NCBI GenBank assembly: GCA_012517355.1
Contig: JAAYVD010000149.1
Span: forward strand, 1-45,864
Direction of reading: 5' to 3'
Source: Candidatus Rifleibacteriota bacterium
Lineage (GTDB): Bacteria > Muiribacteriota > Ozemobacteria > Ozemobacterales > Ozemobacteraceae
DNA length: 45,864 nucleotides
Shown: piece after piece, positions 7,986 to 15,942 of the stretch
How the letters are laid out: every line of letters starts with the position of its first letter
How positions within the stretch are numbered: position 1 is the stretch's first letter
Notes under the pieces: model-generated
Seen by the model: only the letters and a program-made list of their open reading frames with translations
The model's database searches: none
Told to the model about the DNA's origin: nothing
Position numbers and translations under genes: made by a program

Positions 7986-9056
7986 TCAGGCGGATTTCCC
8001 CCGCTGCCGCGGGGCGGGCTGGCACCGCGGACAAAAGAAGGTGCTCCGCCCCGCCTGGACCATCCGCTCGATCGTTCCTGCCCGACACCGGCGACAGGGC
8101 TGGCCGTCACGGCCGTAGACCAGGAAGGGAAACGGGAAAAAGGTGGTCTCTTCGCGAACGTCGGCCGGAGTCATCTCGCCAGGGGCAGCCGCAGGGTAGG
8201 CCGCCCGGGGAAGGGGGCCCTCCGCGGCTGATGTCACGCCATCGATGACTGGTGCCACGCCATCCGCGGCTGATGTCACGCCATCCGCTGCCGGAACCGG
8301 CACCTCCGGAGGTACCGTGCTGCCGACGGCCAAGGCCCGGCGCAAAACCGCACGGATGGCGCGGTGCAAGCGCGCCACCTGCTCCGCGGTCAGGCGGCTG
8401 GCCGGGATGACGGGGTGGATGCCGGCCACGAACAGGGCCTCGGTGGCGTAGATGTTGCCGAGCCCGGCCACCACCGCCTGGTCGAGCAGCACCGTCTTGA
8501 CCGGGCCGGCCCGCGGGGCCAGGCGGCCCCGCAGGACCCGGGCGGTGAACGCCGGGTCGAGGGGTTCGGGGCCGAGGCGGGCCAGCTCGGGGGCCTCCGG
8601 GGCGGCGGCGGTGGTGCAGTGCAAAAAGACCTGTCCGAACCGGCGCGGGTCGTTGAACCGGAGGTGGAAACCCCCGACCAGGGAGCAAACCAGGTGGTCG
8701 TGGCGGTCGAGGGGTTCCGGGGCGGGGCAGACCCGCAGATGGCCGGTCATGCCCAGGTGGAAGACCAGCTGGATTCGGCCGCCACGATGCGGGAAGCGCC
8801 CCCCGGCCGCCACGGAGGGCGGCGCGCCCCTTCCGCTCCGCCCAGGGCGTGCGGGTTCCCCGTCGAATTCGAACAGGAGGTATTTTGCACGACGCCAGAC
8901 CCGCCGGATGGGCCGGCCCACGACGAGGGAGGCCGCCCCGGCCGGAAACGGCCGACGCAGCCCCCCCCGCCGGGGTTCGAAGGAAAGCAGACACCGGCCC
9001 TCCAACCAGGGGCGCAGGGCTCGGGTGAGGGCTTCGACCTCCGGCAGTTCCGGCAC
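7986..9056 (-). CDS. mutM: Formamidopyrimidine-DNA glycosylase with two in-frame insertions
   Basis: Base-excision repair enzyme that removes 8-oxoguanine and nicks the strand. The start is GTG, followed by the catalytic N-terminus PELPEVE; Lys is present in WRRAKYLLFEF (about residue 58), HLGMTGHL in the beta-sandwich, and the helix-two-turn-helix at AGLGNIYATEALF. The C-terminal zinc finger is CRRC...CPRC with GRSTFF. About 356 aa against a usual 270-290. The excess is in two places: about residues 67-94, where the DNA carries a copy of the dispersed element, and about 249-306, where a 21-bp tandem repeat encodes GVTSAAD-like heptads. Both fall between conserved motifs, so activity may be kept. 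It starts 13 bases after the nitroreductase stop with a weak ribosome binding site, implying coupling. Confidence 0.9.
   Translation of the reverse strand: MPELPEVEALTRALRPWLEGRCLLSFEPRRGGLRRPFPAGAASLVVGRPIRRVWRRAKYLLFEFDGEPARPGRSGRGAPPSVAAGGRFPHRGGRIQLVFHLGMTGHLRVCPAPEPLDRHDHLVCSLVGGFHLRFNDPRRFGQVFLHCTTAAAPEAPELARLGPEPLDPAFTARVLRGRLAPRAGPVKTVLLDQAVVAGLGNIYATEALFVAGIHPVIPASRLTAEQVARLHRAIRAVLRRALAVGSTVPPEVPVPAADGVTSAADGVAPVIDGVTSAAEGPLPRAAYPAAAPGEMTPADVREETTFFPFPFLVYGRDGQPCRRCRAGTIERMVQAGRSTFFCPRCQPAPRQRGKSA
8221..8283. repeat. 21-bp tandem repeat inside mutM (three units)
   Basis: Three 21-base units (8221-8241, 8242-8262, 8263-8283); the first and third are identical and the middle one diverges. 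On the minus strand they encode the heptads GVTSAAE, GVAPVID and GVTSAAD in the region just before the zinc finger. Confidence 0.85.
8791..8835 (+). repeat. Dispersed REP-like element within the mutM reading frame
   Basis: GGGAAGCGCCCCCC followed by GCCGCCACGGAGGGCGGCGCG matches the linker plus hairpin 2 of the copy at 7864-7945. On the minus strand it is read as GAPPSVAAGGRFPHRGG within MutM. Hairpin 1 is not recognisable here. Confidence 0.65.
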
Positions 9057-9069
9057 GCCGGACGACGGC

Positions 9070-9693
9070 TCAGTCGAGGGTCTGGAGGTATTCCTTCACT
9101 TCGGGGGTCGGGCGGGGTTGGGGCGTAACCGCGGGCTTGCCCAGGGCGACGAGGGTCTGGACCTTGTATTCCCCGCCTTTCAGCAGGCCGTCGATCTGCT
9201 CGGAAGCCACCAGGGCCCCCGACACCCAGACCGCGCCGTAGCCCAGCTCGGTGGCGGCCAGGAGCATGTTCTGCACCAGCGCCCCCGTCGCCTGCACGTC
9301 GGGGTTCTTGCGCAGGACATTGATCTGATCGTGGGTCAGCACCGACCCCTCGAGCAGCTCGTCGACCACCGCCCGATACGACCGGGTCAGGACGGCCAGC
9401 ACGAGGGGGGCTTGCGCGAAGATCGTCGAGAAGGTCTTGACCTTGTCGAAACTGACCTTCTTTTCCCCGCTCACTTTCGGAAACAGGCCGTCGAGCTTTT
9501 TCTCGACCGCTCCGCGCATTTCACGCAACACGCTCTGGTTGCGGATCGCAACGATCTTCCAGGGGTGGGAGTCGTTGGGGCTGGGGGCCGTCAGCCCGGC
9601 CTGGACGATCTTGACGACCACGTCCTGGGGAACCGCGTCGGCGGTGAACTGGCGGACGGTGCGCCGGTGCCTCAGAAGCTCGAAGAATTCCAT
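9070..9693 (-). CDS. Nitroreductase-family flavoprotein
   Basis: FMN-dependent oxidoreductase family that reduces nitro compounds, quinones or related substrates with NAD(P)H. The start at MEFFELLRHRRTVRQFT is fixed by AAGGAGG upstream and by homology: the R-R-T/S-V-R-x-F opening is the FMN-binding signature. Further marks are APSPNDSHPWKIVAI (residues 36-50), the mid-protein LVQNMLLAATELGYGAVWV segment, and the closing ALGKPA. The 207-aa length is normal. It is the first gene of a probable two-gene unit with mutM. The physiological substrate is unknown. Confidence 0.87.
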   Translation of the reverse strand: MEFFELLRHRRTVRQFTADAVPQDVVVKIVQAGLTAPSPNDSHPWKIVAIRNQSVLREMRGAVEKKLDGLFPKVSGEKKVSFDKVKTFSTIFAQAPLVLAVLTRSYRAVVDELLEGSVLTHDQINVLRKNPDVQATGALVQNMLLAATELGYGAVWVSGALVASEQIDGLLKGGEYKVQTLVALGKPAVTPQPRPTPEVKEYLQTLD

Positions 9694-9721
9694 GGGATCC
9701 TCCTTGAGGGAATGTTCCCTG

Positions 9722-9730
9722 ATTCTACCA
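9722..9730 (-). promoter_or_regulatory. Extended -10 element of the nitroreductase-mutM unit
   Basis: TGGTAGAAT on the minus strand, 29 bases before the ATG. No convincing -35 hexamer is visible at 17 bases; the TGG extension may compensate. Confidence 0.45.
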
Positions 9731-10260
9731 TTGCCCCCCACCCGGAGGATACCCCTCGGGTGACTCTGCGGCCATTCCCACACATGTCTACTGAAGCGCT
9801 TTTCCTGGCTGCTTCGGCCTGACGCGTCGATGGAGTCGAGGCCTTCGGGAACCACGGCCTTTCAGAATCGCTTCGGGCCGATGAAAGGAAAGAGCTGTGA
9901 CCTCTAGCCCAGCATCACAATTGTCTTTTGGGGGAATTCCCCGCGGGATCGTATTGCCGGCCAAATGCGCAGCATGACCAACCCCCAACCTCGACCGTGA
10001 CGGGGGACCAGGCCAGTCCTTTGTCACCCTTCAACCTCTGGGGTGACCGGACGGGAAACGGGTCGCCGCTGATGAACGCAGATGAGGATGAGCAGGGGAT
10101 CAGCGCGTATCAGCGCACATCAGCGGCCATGACAACCCTTCCGGCGTTTGGGGTGAATCGGTCATGCCATCGGCCAGTCAGAAACTTCATCGGTGACAAG
10201 GAACCATGCAGACGACGCCGGTGAGGCGGCCGGGGCCCTCGTCCAACGGTGGATGGGCGG
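9731..10260. other. Gene-free interval with a short-period ATCAGCGC repeat
   Basis: About 530 bases without a convincing gene on either strand. From about 10069 to 10130 it contains GCTGATGAACGCAGATGA-like units and then ATCAGCGCGTATCAGCGC and ATCAGCGGCC, a short-period noncoding repeat with a counterpart at 13345-13410. The rest shows nothing nameable. Confidence 0.5.
10069..10130. repeat. Short-period ATCAGCGC repeat
   Basis: Units of about 11 bases: ATCAGCGCGT, ATCAGCGCAC, ATCAGCGGCC, preceded by an inverted GCTGATGAACGCAGATGA part, giving loose dyad symmetry. A related block is at 13345-13410. Confidence 0.5.
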
Positions 10261-12723
10261 TCATCCCGGGGTGCCGACCTCTCTCTCGAGCCAGGCCCAG
10301 AGGTCCTCACCGTCCGGGCCGGTGGCTTGCGTCTTCCGGAGCCAGGCGCGGGCTTTGCGGGCGGCCAGGCGCCAGACCGGTTCCTGGTCCGCGGCGAGCA
10401 TTTCCAGCCATCGGAGGCCGAGCAAGGTCGCCAGGACGACCAGGGGGTTTTCTCCGCCAGGAATCTGGAGGGCTTCGGCCAGAGCGAGGAACCTCTTTTT
10501 GGAGAGCGCCCAGACCTGTCGGGTCACGCTTTCGGCAACGAAGGCCCCTTCCGCATTCTGGGTGGCCAAAAGATCGAGGAACGGGGGCATCCCGGCGGAT
10601 TCCTTGGGGGGGGAGGCCGTGGTCTTCCCGCTCCGGGCCGGTGGTTTTCCCGCAGGGAAGCTTTCACAGGCTTTGCGCTGGATCTCCGACGGCGAACCTG
10701 AGGGCTGGGGAGCCCTGCGTGGTGATGGGGAACTCCTTTTGCGCATGGAGGCGGAACCGTCCAGGAAGTTGCAAACCTCGGAGGAGAGCCAACCCAACGC
10801 CCTGGCGGGCATCGATTTCTGCACCGAGAAGACGTTCGCGATCGCGGACGACAGGAAGGCGGGCGCCTGGATGGAGCCCCGACCGCCATACCCCGCGGTG
10901 ACCAGGACCGGCACCCGGCGCAGTTCGCAGGGCTCGCCCGCCTTCCGGTCGGCGGCCCGTTCCTCGACCGCCACGAAGCTGGTCTGGCTGGAGAGCAGGC
11001 CATAGAGCATCGCCACCTGTACCGCCTTTTCTTCCGGCTGGCCACGCTCCTGGCGCGACCCGCGCCGCGGCGCCCGGCCCTCCTCGTGATCGCGGATGGC
11101 TTGGCGGGCCCACCAGAGGGGAACCGCCCCTCCCTCGCCACGGCGCACCGCAACCGACCATTCCAGGGGCCCCGTCGGCCCGTCGGCCCGCACCACGACA
11201 CGATCGTCATCGGCGAACCGGGCCCCCGCCGGCAGCCGGCCGGCGATCGTCAGGGCGTCGCCGTCGAATACCGGCGGCATCGCGACCGGGGCCGCTTCGA
11301 CCCCGCGATGGCCCCAGTCGATGGTCACGTTTTCCAGGCAGGGGGAATCGATGCGCCCGAACTGCCGCAGCACCTTGGGTTCGATCCGTTCCCCCGGAAA
11401 GATGAACTCGGCGACGCCGTGCCCCTGGCGCGCGAGGCCGGCCACCAGGTGCTCGCTGGCGCCGGCCCCGATGCCGAAGGGGAAGATCCGGCACCGGCCG
11501 CCACGCACGGCGACCAGCCGCAGGACCTCGGCCTCGTTGCTGACCTCACCGTCGGTCAGGACGATGACGTCGAGATGGCCCTCGTCCACCGCGTCGAACA
11601 CCGCGGCCAATGCCCCCAGGATCTCGGTGCCCCCCAGGTCGGCCCGCATCTGTCGCACCCGGTCGACGGCGGCGTCGAGGGTGGCCTGGGAGAAGGTCTG
11701 GAAGCCAGGGAACAGGCTCTGGTGCCGGGAACCGAACCGGAAGATCTGGAACCGGTCGCCTTCCGACAGGGCCCGCAAACACAGCTCGACGGCCCGCCGC
11801 GCCTGGTCGATCGAGTCGCCGTCCATCGACCCGGAACAGTCGACCAGGATCGCCACCGACCGCGGGGTGGTCCGTTCCCCTTCGGGCAGTTCGGGAAACA
11901 GGTCGAGGAGCAGGTGATCGCGCCCGTGGGCCTCGACAGCCACGGCGCCGGGCCGATGCGGCTCGGCGGTCGCGATCTCGATGACCAGGTCGCGGTCGGG
12001 CGCGGTCATCCCCTGCCCCAAGGCAACCCGGGCGCGGGGCCCGTCGAGCTCGGTGCGCAGGGGATGCGAGGGCGACTCGACCACCCGGATGGGCGCATGC
12101 GCTTCGAAAGCCAGGTCGAGCGTGAGGCCGTAGGGCACCGACCCGGCGTAGGGGGGCGTGGTCCGGTCGATCTCGGCGCGCTCGGCCGCCGACAGGGTCG
12201 GCGGCGAGTATCGCGGCGAGATGGAGGTGGGAATCATCAGCCGCAGGCCACGCGGGGTCGGGGTGGCGGTCATCAGGAACCGGATGGTCACGACCACCTC
12301 GCTGCCCGGCAACAGGCTCCCCACGCTGACCTGGAAGACGTTCGGCCGCTCCTGGTCGAGCAGGAAGGCCCCGTCACCGCTCGCCAGCGCTTCGTCGTAG
12401 AGCTCGAAGGCCTTGTCGCGTTCCTCGACCTGGGCCCGCAGCACCCTTCCATCCTGTTCGATCACCAGGTCGCAGACGCTGGCGTTGTCGGGCAGTGGAA
12501 AGACGTAGGTCACCTCGATGGGCTTCGCCTCGGTGTTGCGGAACCGCTGCCGCACGGCGACCTCCCCGGCGCACCCCTGGAAGCGGCCTTCCATGACCAC
12601 GCCGAGCAGGGGGACCGGCTCGCCGGCCGGGGAGACCAGGATGGGAGCGGGCCGGGCCGGGTCAAACCTCGGCTTCGGGGTCGGGGCCGGAGACGGGGGA
12701 TGGGGATATTCCTTCGTCGTCAC
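10261..12723 (-). CDS. VIT and von Willebrand A domain protein, 820 aa
   Basis: The VIT domain (about residues 30-150, with EGRFQGCAGEVAVRQRF and TYVFPLPDNASV) precedes a vWA domain whose MIDAS motif is DCSGSMDGDS from D295, with later LGGTEIL and LTDGEVSN supplying metal-binding positions. No signal peptide is seen, so it is probably cytoplasmic. The last 150 residues hold a Ser/Pro/Arg-rich linker and a small helical C-terminal domain (LLATQNAEGAF). The start is GTG at 12723, chosen for AAGGAGG 8 bases upstream; this makes the gene overlap the MerR gene by 62 bases. VIT/vWA proteins are known as scaffold or chaperone-type partners, but no bacterial role is established here. Confidence 0.85.
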   Translation of the reverse strand: MTTKEYPHPPSPAPTPKPRFDPARPAPILVSPAGEPVPLLGVVMEGRFQGCAGEVAVRQRFRNTEAKPIEVTYVFPLPDNASVCDLVIEQDGRVLRAQVEERDKAFELYDEALASGDGAFLLDQERPNVFQVSVGSLLPGSEVVVTIRFLMTATPTPRGLRLMIPTSISPRYSPPTLSAAERAEIDRTTPPYAGSVPYGLTLDLAFEAHAPIRVVESPSHPLRTELDGPRARVALGQGMTAPDRDLVIEIATAEPHRPGAVAVEAHGRDHLLLDLFPELPEGERTTPRSVAILVDCSGSMDGDSIDQARRAVELCLRALSEGDRFQIFRFGSRHQSLFPGFQTFSQATLDAAVDRVRQMRADLGGTEILGALAAVFDAVDEGHLDVIVLTDGEVSNEAEVLRLVAVRGGRCRIFPFGIGAGASEHLVAGLARQGHGVAEFIFPGERIEPKVLRQFGRIDSPCLENVTIDWGHRGVEAAPVAMPPVFDGDALTIAGRLPAGARFADDDRVVVRADGPTGPLEWSVAVRRGEGGAVPLWWARQAIRDHEEGRAPRRGSRQERGQPEEKAVQVAMLYGLLSSQTSFVAVEERAADRKAGEPCELRRVPVLVTAGYGGRGSIQAPAFLSSAIANVFSVQKSMPARALGWLSSEVCNFLDGSASMRKRSSPSPRRAPQPSGSPSEIQRKACESFPAGKPPARSGKTTASPPKESAGMPPFLDLLATQNAEGAFVAESVTRQVWALSKKRFLALAEALQIPGGENPLVVLATLLGLRWLEMLAADQEPVWRLAARKARAWLRKTQATGPDGEDLWAWLEREVGTPG

Positions 12724-13168
12724 GATGGGGGCCTCCTTGCGGAAAGTTCGGGTCGATGCCCAGGTGGCGGATGGCCAGGGCGGCCACCGCCTGGCGGAAA
12801 GTCTCGAGGCGGCCGGGCGAAGCCCGGGTGAACCCGGCCTGCAGGTGCACTTCGAGGCCGGGAAGAACGGCCAACCGCGACCAGAGCACGGCGGCGGCCG
12901 GGGGGGCCCGCACCGGCCCACGCTCGGTCAACCCGGCCTGCCGTTCAGACGGGGCGCCCAGGCGGGCCCCGATCTCGTCGAGGCCGAGCCCTGCCTCCTG
13001 CAGGGACCGGATTTCGCGCAACCGGTCGAGGTGGGCTTCGGTGTAATAATGCCCGCGCCCGCCGCCCAGGGGTGGAGGGACCAGCTTCAACTGGCTGTAA
13101 TAATGGATGCACCGGCGGCTGACGCCGGCCAGGGCGGCCAGTTCCCCGATCGCGAATTTCCGTTCCAT
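12662..13168 (-). CDS. MerR-family transcriptional regulator
   Basis: The N-terminal winged helix-turn-helix reads FAIGELAALAGVSRRCIHYYSQLKLVPPP (residues 5-34), followed by GHYYTEAHLDRLREIRSLQEAGLGLDEI, the classic MerR DNA-binding fold. The C-terminal half (residues 75-168) has no conserved Cys, so it is probably not a metal sensor. ATG at 13168 is preferred; a TTG lies one codon upstream. The downstream VIT/vWA gene starts inside this gene's 3' end, so the pair is one translational unit and the regulator probably controls both genes from the AT-rich promoter at 13177. Confidence 0.87.
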   Translation of the reverse strand: MERKFAIGELAALAGVSRRCIHYYSQLKLVPPPLGGGRGHYYTEAHLDRLREIRSLQEAGLGLDEIGARLGAPSERQAGLTERGPVRAPPAAAVLWSRLAVLPGLEVHLQAGFTRASPGRLETFRQAVAALAIRHLGIDPNFPQGGPHRDDEGISPSPVSGPDPEAEV

Positions 13169-13176
13169 CAATCATG

Positions 13177-13204
13177 AATATATCATTAACTGTCACTTTT
13201 ACAA
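13177..13204 (-). promoter_or_regulatory. AT-rich promoter/operator of the MerR-VIT unit
   Basis: On the minus strand TTGTAA (13204-13199), a 16-base spacer and TATATT (13182-13177). The region 13170-13220 is strikingly AT-rich for this DNA and contains AGTTGT-n7-ACAGTT, an imperfect dyad that could bind the MerR protein. The -10 is only about 8 bases from the ATG, so the mRNA may be leaderless. Confidence 0.4.
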
Positions 13205-13344
13205 CTGCTATATTTTTCTTCAGGCCCCGGCCCCGGGTCCGGCCGCCCTCGCACCGGAAGCTGGAACCGATGTCCCTGCCGCGATGGACGCGATTCCCGC
13301 GGAAAAACGCTGATGCCTGTCCGCCCTCCCCCGCGTCGATCCAC

Positions 13345-13410
13345 CCTCACCCTCTTCGAACCGCGTTCATCCGCGTCGGTCCGCGTCCATCCGCCTCCAG
13401 CCGCGGCCAC
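13345..13410. repeat. Short-period ATCCGCGTC repeat
   Basis: Units such as GCGTTCATCC, GCGTCGGTCC, GCGTCCATCC, GCCTCCAGCC, closing on GCGGCCA. The ending matches that of the block at 10069-10130, and the period is about 10-11 bases. Confidence 0.5.
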
Positions 13411-13475
13411 CCGACCGACACGAGGTCGGAAGGGCTTCCCCGTTGCCGTCACGGATGGCAGCGCGAAACGCCAGG
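13411..13475 (+). repeat. Dispersed REP-like element, full copy
   Basis: Hairpin 1 CCGACC-n7-GGTCGG (13411-13429), linker AAGGGCTTCCCC, hairpin 2 GCCGTCA-CGGA-TGGCAGC (one decayed pair), then GCGAAACGCC. This is one of the clearest copies. Confidence 0.75.
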
Positions 13476-13649
13476 TTCCCACCCCGCAAAGGGGCCAGCC
13501 CTGGTCAGGCGACACCAAGGTCATGGACAAACCCGAGACGGCAGCCCGTAATGGCGCGAAACGCCCGCCGCGCGCCAGGAAAAACCCCTGCCGCCGGCGA
13601 CGGCGAAGGCCCGGGCCGGGCAGGGGGCGGTGGGGATTCCTGGTCCTGT

Positions 13650-14906
13650 TCAGCCCTTGCGGAGGTTCTCCAGTTCCTGATGCAGGGCGTGCAGGAAGCT
13701 GCCGACGTCGGTGACGATGCCCACGGTCTGATGGGAGCCGCGATCGGCGAGCTTGGTGACGACGGCGGGGTTGATGTCGACGCAGATCGTCTTCACGTAG
13801 CCGGGAAGCATGTTCCCGACCCCGATGCCGTGCAGCATGGTCGACAGGATCATCATCAGCCCGCACCCGCGCAGCTGCTCGAAGTAGGCTTTCTGGGCCT
13901 GGATCTGGTCGGTGATCACCTCGGGCAGGGGGCCGTCGTCACGGATGCTGCCGCTCAGCACGAACGGGACGTTTTTGCGGACGCACTCGTAGAAGAGGCC
14001 CGAGGTGAGCACGCCGGCCTCGACCGCGCCCTTGATCGACCCGTGCCGGAACACGGTATTGATGGCCCGCAGGTGGTTGCGGTGGCCGTTCTCGACCGGT
14101 TCGCCGGTGTGCATGTCGATGCCCAGCGAGGTCTTGTACAGGCTGGTCTCGATGTCGTGGACGGCCAGGGCGTTGCCCGACAGGATGAAATCGACGTACC
14201 CTTCACGGACCATGCGGCCGAGGAAGTCGGCCCCGCCGGTGTGGACGACGACCGGTCCGGCGGTGACCCCGATGCGCTGGCCTTCGCGCTTGCGTTCGAG
14301 GAGGAGCCGGGCGATCTGCCGCACAGCGATGCGGACGCGGCGCTCGGAGCTGACCTCGGCGTTCATGAAGGCGAACTCCTCGCGGTCGCGCTCCTTGAAT
14401 TCTGGATGGATGCGGATGCCCCGGAACCCGCAGGCGACCAGGTCGCCCTGCTTGACGTCGCGCAGCTTGCGACACCAGACCTGCCAGTCCTCGCCTTCCT
14501 TGCGGCAGACGAGGACGGTGTCCATGCGCTGGTCGCGGGCGGTCACCCATTTTCCTTCCAGGCGCACCTCGGTGAGGTGGTTGGTGGTCGAGTAGAAATC
14601 TTCGGGAACGACCCAGTCGTTTTCGGCGGGGCGAAGCACCGCGTTTTCCTCGGTGACCTGCACGCAGCCCAGCCCGTGCAACCCCTGGGAGATGCGGTTG
14701 AGCTCCTCCTCGGTGCGCGCGAAGACTTCGATCCGGGTGCGGGAGGTCTGCTCGTGGGTGTGGCCGACGACGAACTCGTGGATCTTGTACATCCCCTCGT
14801 TCTTGATGATCGTGTCCATGATCGCCGACATGATGCCCGAATCGATCAGGTGGCCGGCGGCGGTGAGCTCGACGGAAAAGGGGTGCTGGCTGAAATCCTC
14901 GGTCAT
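13650..14906 (-). CDS. TIGR00300 / LOR-SDH family protein (ornithine cyclodeaminase type)
   Basis: The 418-aa product matches the TIGR00300 family end to end: GHLIDSGIM near the N-terminus, DFYSTTNHLTEV, MNAEVSSERR, GPVVVHTGGADFL, GNALAVHDIE, TSLGIDMHTG, SGSIRDDGPLPEVITD and VDINPAVVTKLADRGS near the C-terminus. Family members include an archaeal ornithine cyclodeaminase unrelated to mu-crystallin and the C-terminal part of cyanobacterial AgrE/ArgZ, which make proline from ornithine; that function is plausible but unproven here. The start has GGAGG upstream. It lies 55 bases after trxB on the same strand and is likely co-transcribed with it. Confidence 0.85.
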   Translation of the reverse strand: MTEDFSQHPFSVELTAAGHLIDSGIMSAIMDTIIKNEGMYKIHEFVVGHTHEQTSRTRIEVFARTEEELNRISQGLHGLGCVQVTEENAVLRPAENDWVVPEDFYSTTNHLTEVRLEGKWVTARDQRMDTVLVCRKEGEDWQVWCRKLRDVKQGDLVACGFRGIRIHPEFKERDREEFAFMNAEVSSERRVRIAVRQIARLLLERKREGQRIGVTAGPVVVHTGGADFLGRMVREGYVDFILSGNALAVHDIETSLYKTSLGIDMHTGEPVENGHRNHLRAINTVFRHGSIKGAVEAGVLTSGLFYECVRKNVPFVLSGSIRDDGPLPEVITDQIQAQKAYFEQLRGCGLMMILSTMLHGIGVGNMLPGYVKTICVDINPAVVTKLADRGSHQTVGIVTDVGSFLHALHQELENLRKG

Positions 14907-14961
14907 GGGTTCCTCCGTGGTCTGGCTGGGTGATTCAGGTCTGGACGGGCCGCGAAGCGCG

Positions 14962-15903
14962 TCACCCCCGGCGGGCGGCCAGCCACCGTTCGGCGTCGAG
15001 GGCCGCCACGCAGCCGGTGCCGGCGGCCGAGATGGCCTGACGGTAGTGGGGGTCGATGACATCGCCGCAACCGAAGACGCCCTCGACGGACGTGTAGGAA
15101 GTCGGGTGGCGCACCGCCAGGTAGCCCTTGTCGTCGAGCCGGACCTGCCCTCCCAGGAACTTCGTGTTGGGCTCGTGGCCGATGGCCATGAAGAAGCCGC
15201 GGGCCTCCAGGTCGCGGACCGCGCCGGTCTTCAGGTTCCGGATCTTCAGCCCGCGCATGACCGTGTCGCCCACGATCTCGTCGACCACCGAGTCGGTCAC
15301 CACCTCGATCTTCGGATTGGCGAAGGTCCGCTCGACCATGATGCGGCTGGCGCGGAACTCGGCGCGGCGATGGATGAGCACCACCCGGGCCGCGAACCGG
15401 GTCAGGTAGGCGGCCTCTTCCATGGCGGTGTCGCCGCCGCCGACGACGGCGATGACCTGGTTGCGGAACATGGGCAGGGCTCCGTCGCACGTGGCGCAGG
15501 CCGAGACGCCCTTCCCCCAGAAAGTCTTGGCGCTGGGAAGGTCGAGGAGGCGGGCCGAGGCGCCGGTGGCGATGATGACTGCCCGCGCCTCGATCTGCTG
15601 GGAGGAGGTGGTGAGGTGGAACACCGGGCCGCGCAGGTCGACCGCGGTCACGTCCTCGGTGAGCATGTCCGCGCCGAACCGCACGGCCTGCTCGCGCATC
15701 TGGCCGATCAGGTCCGGGCCCATGATGCCCTTGGGGAACCCGGGGAAGTTCTCCACTTCCGAGGTGGTCATCAGCTGGCCGCCGGGCTGGCCCCCCGCCA
15801 TGAATCCCTCGATGACCAGGGGCTTCAGATCGGCCCGGCTGGTGTAGACAGCCGCCGTCAGTCCGGCCGGGCCCGCCCCGACGATCACCACGTTTCTGAT
15901 CAT
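14962..15903 (-). CDS. trxB: Thioredoxin reductase
   Basis: NADPH- and FAD-dependent enzyme that keeps thioredoxin reduced in the cytoplasm. The FAD-binding motif is GAGPAGLTAAVY at the N-terminus, the redox-active pair is CATC in SACATCDGA (about residue 135), the NADPH motif is GGGDTAMEEA, and the C-terminal FAD motif is GVFGCGDV. The 313-aa length is normal. MIRNVVIVGAG is the start because GGAGG precedes it. It heads a two-gene unit with the TIGR00300 gene; no thioredoxin gene is in the window. Confidence 0.95.
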   Translation of the reverse strand: MIRNVVIVGAGPAGLTAAVYTSRADLKPLVIEGFMAGGQPGGQLMTTSEVENFPGFPKGIMGPDLIGQMREQAVRFGADMLTEDVTAVDLRGPVFHLTTSSQQIEARAVIIATGASARLLDLPSAKTFWGKGVSACATCDGALPMFRNQVIAVVGGGDTAMEEAAYLTRFAARVVLIHRRAEFRASRIMVERTFANPKIEVVTDSVVDEIVGDTVMRGLKIRNLKTGAVRDLEARGFFMAIGHEPNTKFLGGQVRLDDKGYLAVRHPTSYTSVEGVFGCGDVIDPHYRQAISAAGTGCVAALDAERWLAARRG

Positions 15904-15933
15904 TGCCTTCCTCCAGGGTGGATTGATTGGGCG

Positions 15934-15942
15934 ATTATAGCA
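15934..15942 (-). promoter_or_regulatory. Extended -10 of the trxB unit
   Basis: TGCTATAAT on the minus strand, 30 bases before the ATG: a perfect TATAAT in an extended TGn context. The -35 region has no good hexamer. A TATCAT on the plus strand at 15952-15957 could serve the divergent binding-protein gene. Confidence 0.55.

Larger units (their letters stand above)
13221..13649. other. Gene-free interval packed with repeats
   Basis: No credible gene. It holds a short-period repeat (13345-13410), directly followed by a full copy of the REP-like element (13411-13475), and a further GGCGCGAAACGCC piece near 13553. Both repeat families thus sit side by side here. Confidence 0.6.

Noticed and set aside
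9788-10027. 79-aa minus-strand ORF in the interval before the VIT/vWA gene
   Set aside because: No domain, no ribosome binding site, and basic random composition.
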